From NCBI GenBank assembly GCA_019752975.1, contig JAIELM010000294.1, forward strand, positions 1 to 5,782: 5,782 bases of DNA. Reading direction: 5' to 3'. Positions 5,579 to 5,782 of this stretch are shown piece after piece. Made by a program: the position numbers and the translations under genes. The notes below the pieces were generated by a model. It saw only the letters and a program-made list of their open reading frames with translations, was not told the origin of the DNA and did not search any database. How positions within the stretch are numbered: the stretch's first letter is position 1; the number at the start of each line of letters is the position of its first letter. The DNA is from Undibacterium sp. (GTDB taxonomy: Bacteria; Pseudomonadota; Gammaproteobacteria; Burkholderiales; Burkholderiaceae_D).

Positions 5579-5608
5579 AAAATAGGGCGGGGTGCTTTGA
5601 AATTTCAA
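5579..5608 (-). promoter_or_regulatory. Candidate hmgA promoter
   Basis: On the minus strand TTGAAA (5608-5603) and TATTTT (5584-5579) are 18 bases apart and match the sigma70 boxes at 5 and 4 of 6 positions. Transcription would start near 5572, giving a long leader of about 160 bases before hmgA. A closer TTGACT (5467-5462) lacks a good -10 partner. Confidence 0.45.
5597..5608. promoter_or_regulatory. Palindrome overlapping the hmgA -35 box
   Basis: TTGAAATTTCAA is a perfect 12-bp palindrome, and half of it forms the -35 box of the candidate hmgA promoter. A bound regulator would compete with or contact RNA polymerase. Which protein, if any, binds it is unknown. Confidence 0.4.
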
Positions 5609-5646
5609 CTTTGTCATAGAGGGTGGAGCAAATACCTAATTTTTTC

Positions 5647-5661
5647 CATTAGACGCTAATG
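5647..5661. promoter_or_regulatory. Perfect 6-3-6 inverted repeat, candidate regulator site
   Basis: CATTAG-ACG-CTAATG is a perfect interrupted palindrome. It lies just upstream of the candidate LysR promoter and about 40 bp upstream of the hmgA -35 box, a typical place for a LysR recognition site. It does not fit the classical T-N11-A spacing symmetrically. The sequence at its left edge recurs in the hmgA-fahA gap (3964-3978). Confidence 0.5.
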
Positions 5662-5664
5662 TAG

Positions 5665-5692
5665 TGCATTTTCCTCAATTTTACGATATAAA
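5665..5692 (+). promoter_or_regulatory. Candidate promoter of the LysR gene
   Basis: TATAAA (5687-5692) is a good -10 box, with transcription expected near 5699, 16 bases before the ribosome binding site. The -35 position holds only poor matches (TGCATT, 5665-5670, with a 16-base spacer), as often seen for activator-dependent or weak regulator promoters. Confidence 0.35.
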
Positions 5693-5714
5693 TACAAAAA
5701 TATAGACCATTCAC

Positions 5715-5720
5715 GAGGTG
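5715..5720 (+). promoter_or_regulatory. Ribosome binding site of the LysR gene
   Basis: GAGGTG lies 4 bases before ATG 5725. The spacing is short, but it is the only good site before the conserved N-terminus. Confidence 0.65.
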
Positions 5721-5724
5721 AATA

Positions 5725-5782
5725 ATGCTAGAGGCTAAAGACATCGATCTTAATTTGTTGGTGGTATTTCATGAGATATTCC
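5725..5782 (+). CDS. LysR-family transcriptional regulator, N-terminal fragment
   Basis: Only the first 19 codons are inside the window; the gene runs off the right edge and is not shown to be broken. The peptide MLEAKDIDLNLLVVFHEIF matches the typical opening of LysR regulators, in which (D)LNLLVVF begins helix 1 of the winged helix-turn-helix DNA-binding domain. A full protein would be about 300 residues with a C-terminal effector-binding domain. It is transcribed away from hmgA with a 312-bp shared regulatory region, so control of hmgA-fahA in response to a pathway intermediate such as homogentisate is the natural guess. The effector domain is not visible, so neither ligand nor target can be confirmed. 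Confidence 0.85.
   Translation, partial: MLEAKDIDLNLLVVFHEIF

Larger units (their letters stand above)
5413..5724. promoter_or_regulatory. Divergent regulatory region between hmgA and the LysR gene
   Basis: This 312-bp region contains no recognisable gene. It holds candidate promoters for both directions and three inverted repeats, listed separately: 5492-5514, 5597-5608 and 5647-5661. Its right half is AT-rich. A LysR regulator transcribed divergently from its target genes usually binds such a region, often controlling itself as well; that role is inferred here from layout. Confidence 0.7.

Noticed and set aside
1..5782. CRISPR arrays, insertion sequences, tRNA or rRNA genes
   Set aside because: I found no regularly spaced repeats, transposase motifs, terminal repeats or cloverleaf-like sequences by reading.

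Overview
The window looks like an ordinary chromosomal stretch of a betaproteobacterium of the order Burkholderiales. The evidence is a PhaM-type polyhydroxyalkanoate granule regulator, a stand-alone heptose-phosphate adenylyltransferase (the RfaE2 form, not the fused HldE), and a homogentisate pathway pair next to a LysR-type regulator. By eye the base composition is moderate rather than GC-rich, which would suit a lineage such as Undibacterium or a related Oxalobacteraceae. That placement is an inference, not a database result.

Layout from left to right. Positions 1-217 are upstream DNA leading into phaM (218-841, +). phaM converges almost end to end with a secreted glutathione peroxidase gene (845-1405, -), and a small hairpin spans both stop codons. 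A 98-bp divergent gap separates the peroxidase from rfaE2 (1504-1983, +), which is followed by a small predicted lipoprotein of unknown function (2065-2346, +). A 188-bp gap holds a strong 9-bp-stem hairpin, best read as the terminator of the leftward genes. Then come fahA (2535-3860, -), a 226-bp gap containing a terminator-like hairpin, and hmgA (4087-5412, -). A 312-bp regulatory region separates hmgA from the first 19 codons of a LysR-family regulator (5725 to window end, +).

HmgA opens the ring of homogentisate to maleylacetoacetate, and FahA cleaves fumarylacetoacetate to fumarate and acetoacetate. These are two of the last steps of tyrosine and phenylalanine breakdown. The isomerase step between them and 4-hydroxyphenylpyruvate dioxygenase are not encoded here. 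The divergent LysR gene is the obvious candidate regulator, but only its N-terminus is visible. The other genes concern storage granules (phaM), peroxide defence in the cell envelope (gpx) and lipopolysaccharide core precursor synthesis (rfaE2), and they share no obvious pathway.

I see no mobile element, CRISPR array, tRNA or rRNA, and no clear sign of an undescribed multi-gene system. The points most worth a second look are regulatory: a perfect 15-bp inverted repeat in front of the LysR gene whose left part recurs (14 of 15 bases) in the hmgA-fahA gap, and a terminator-like hairpin just upstream of fahA.
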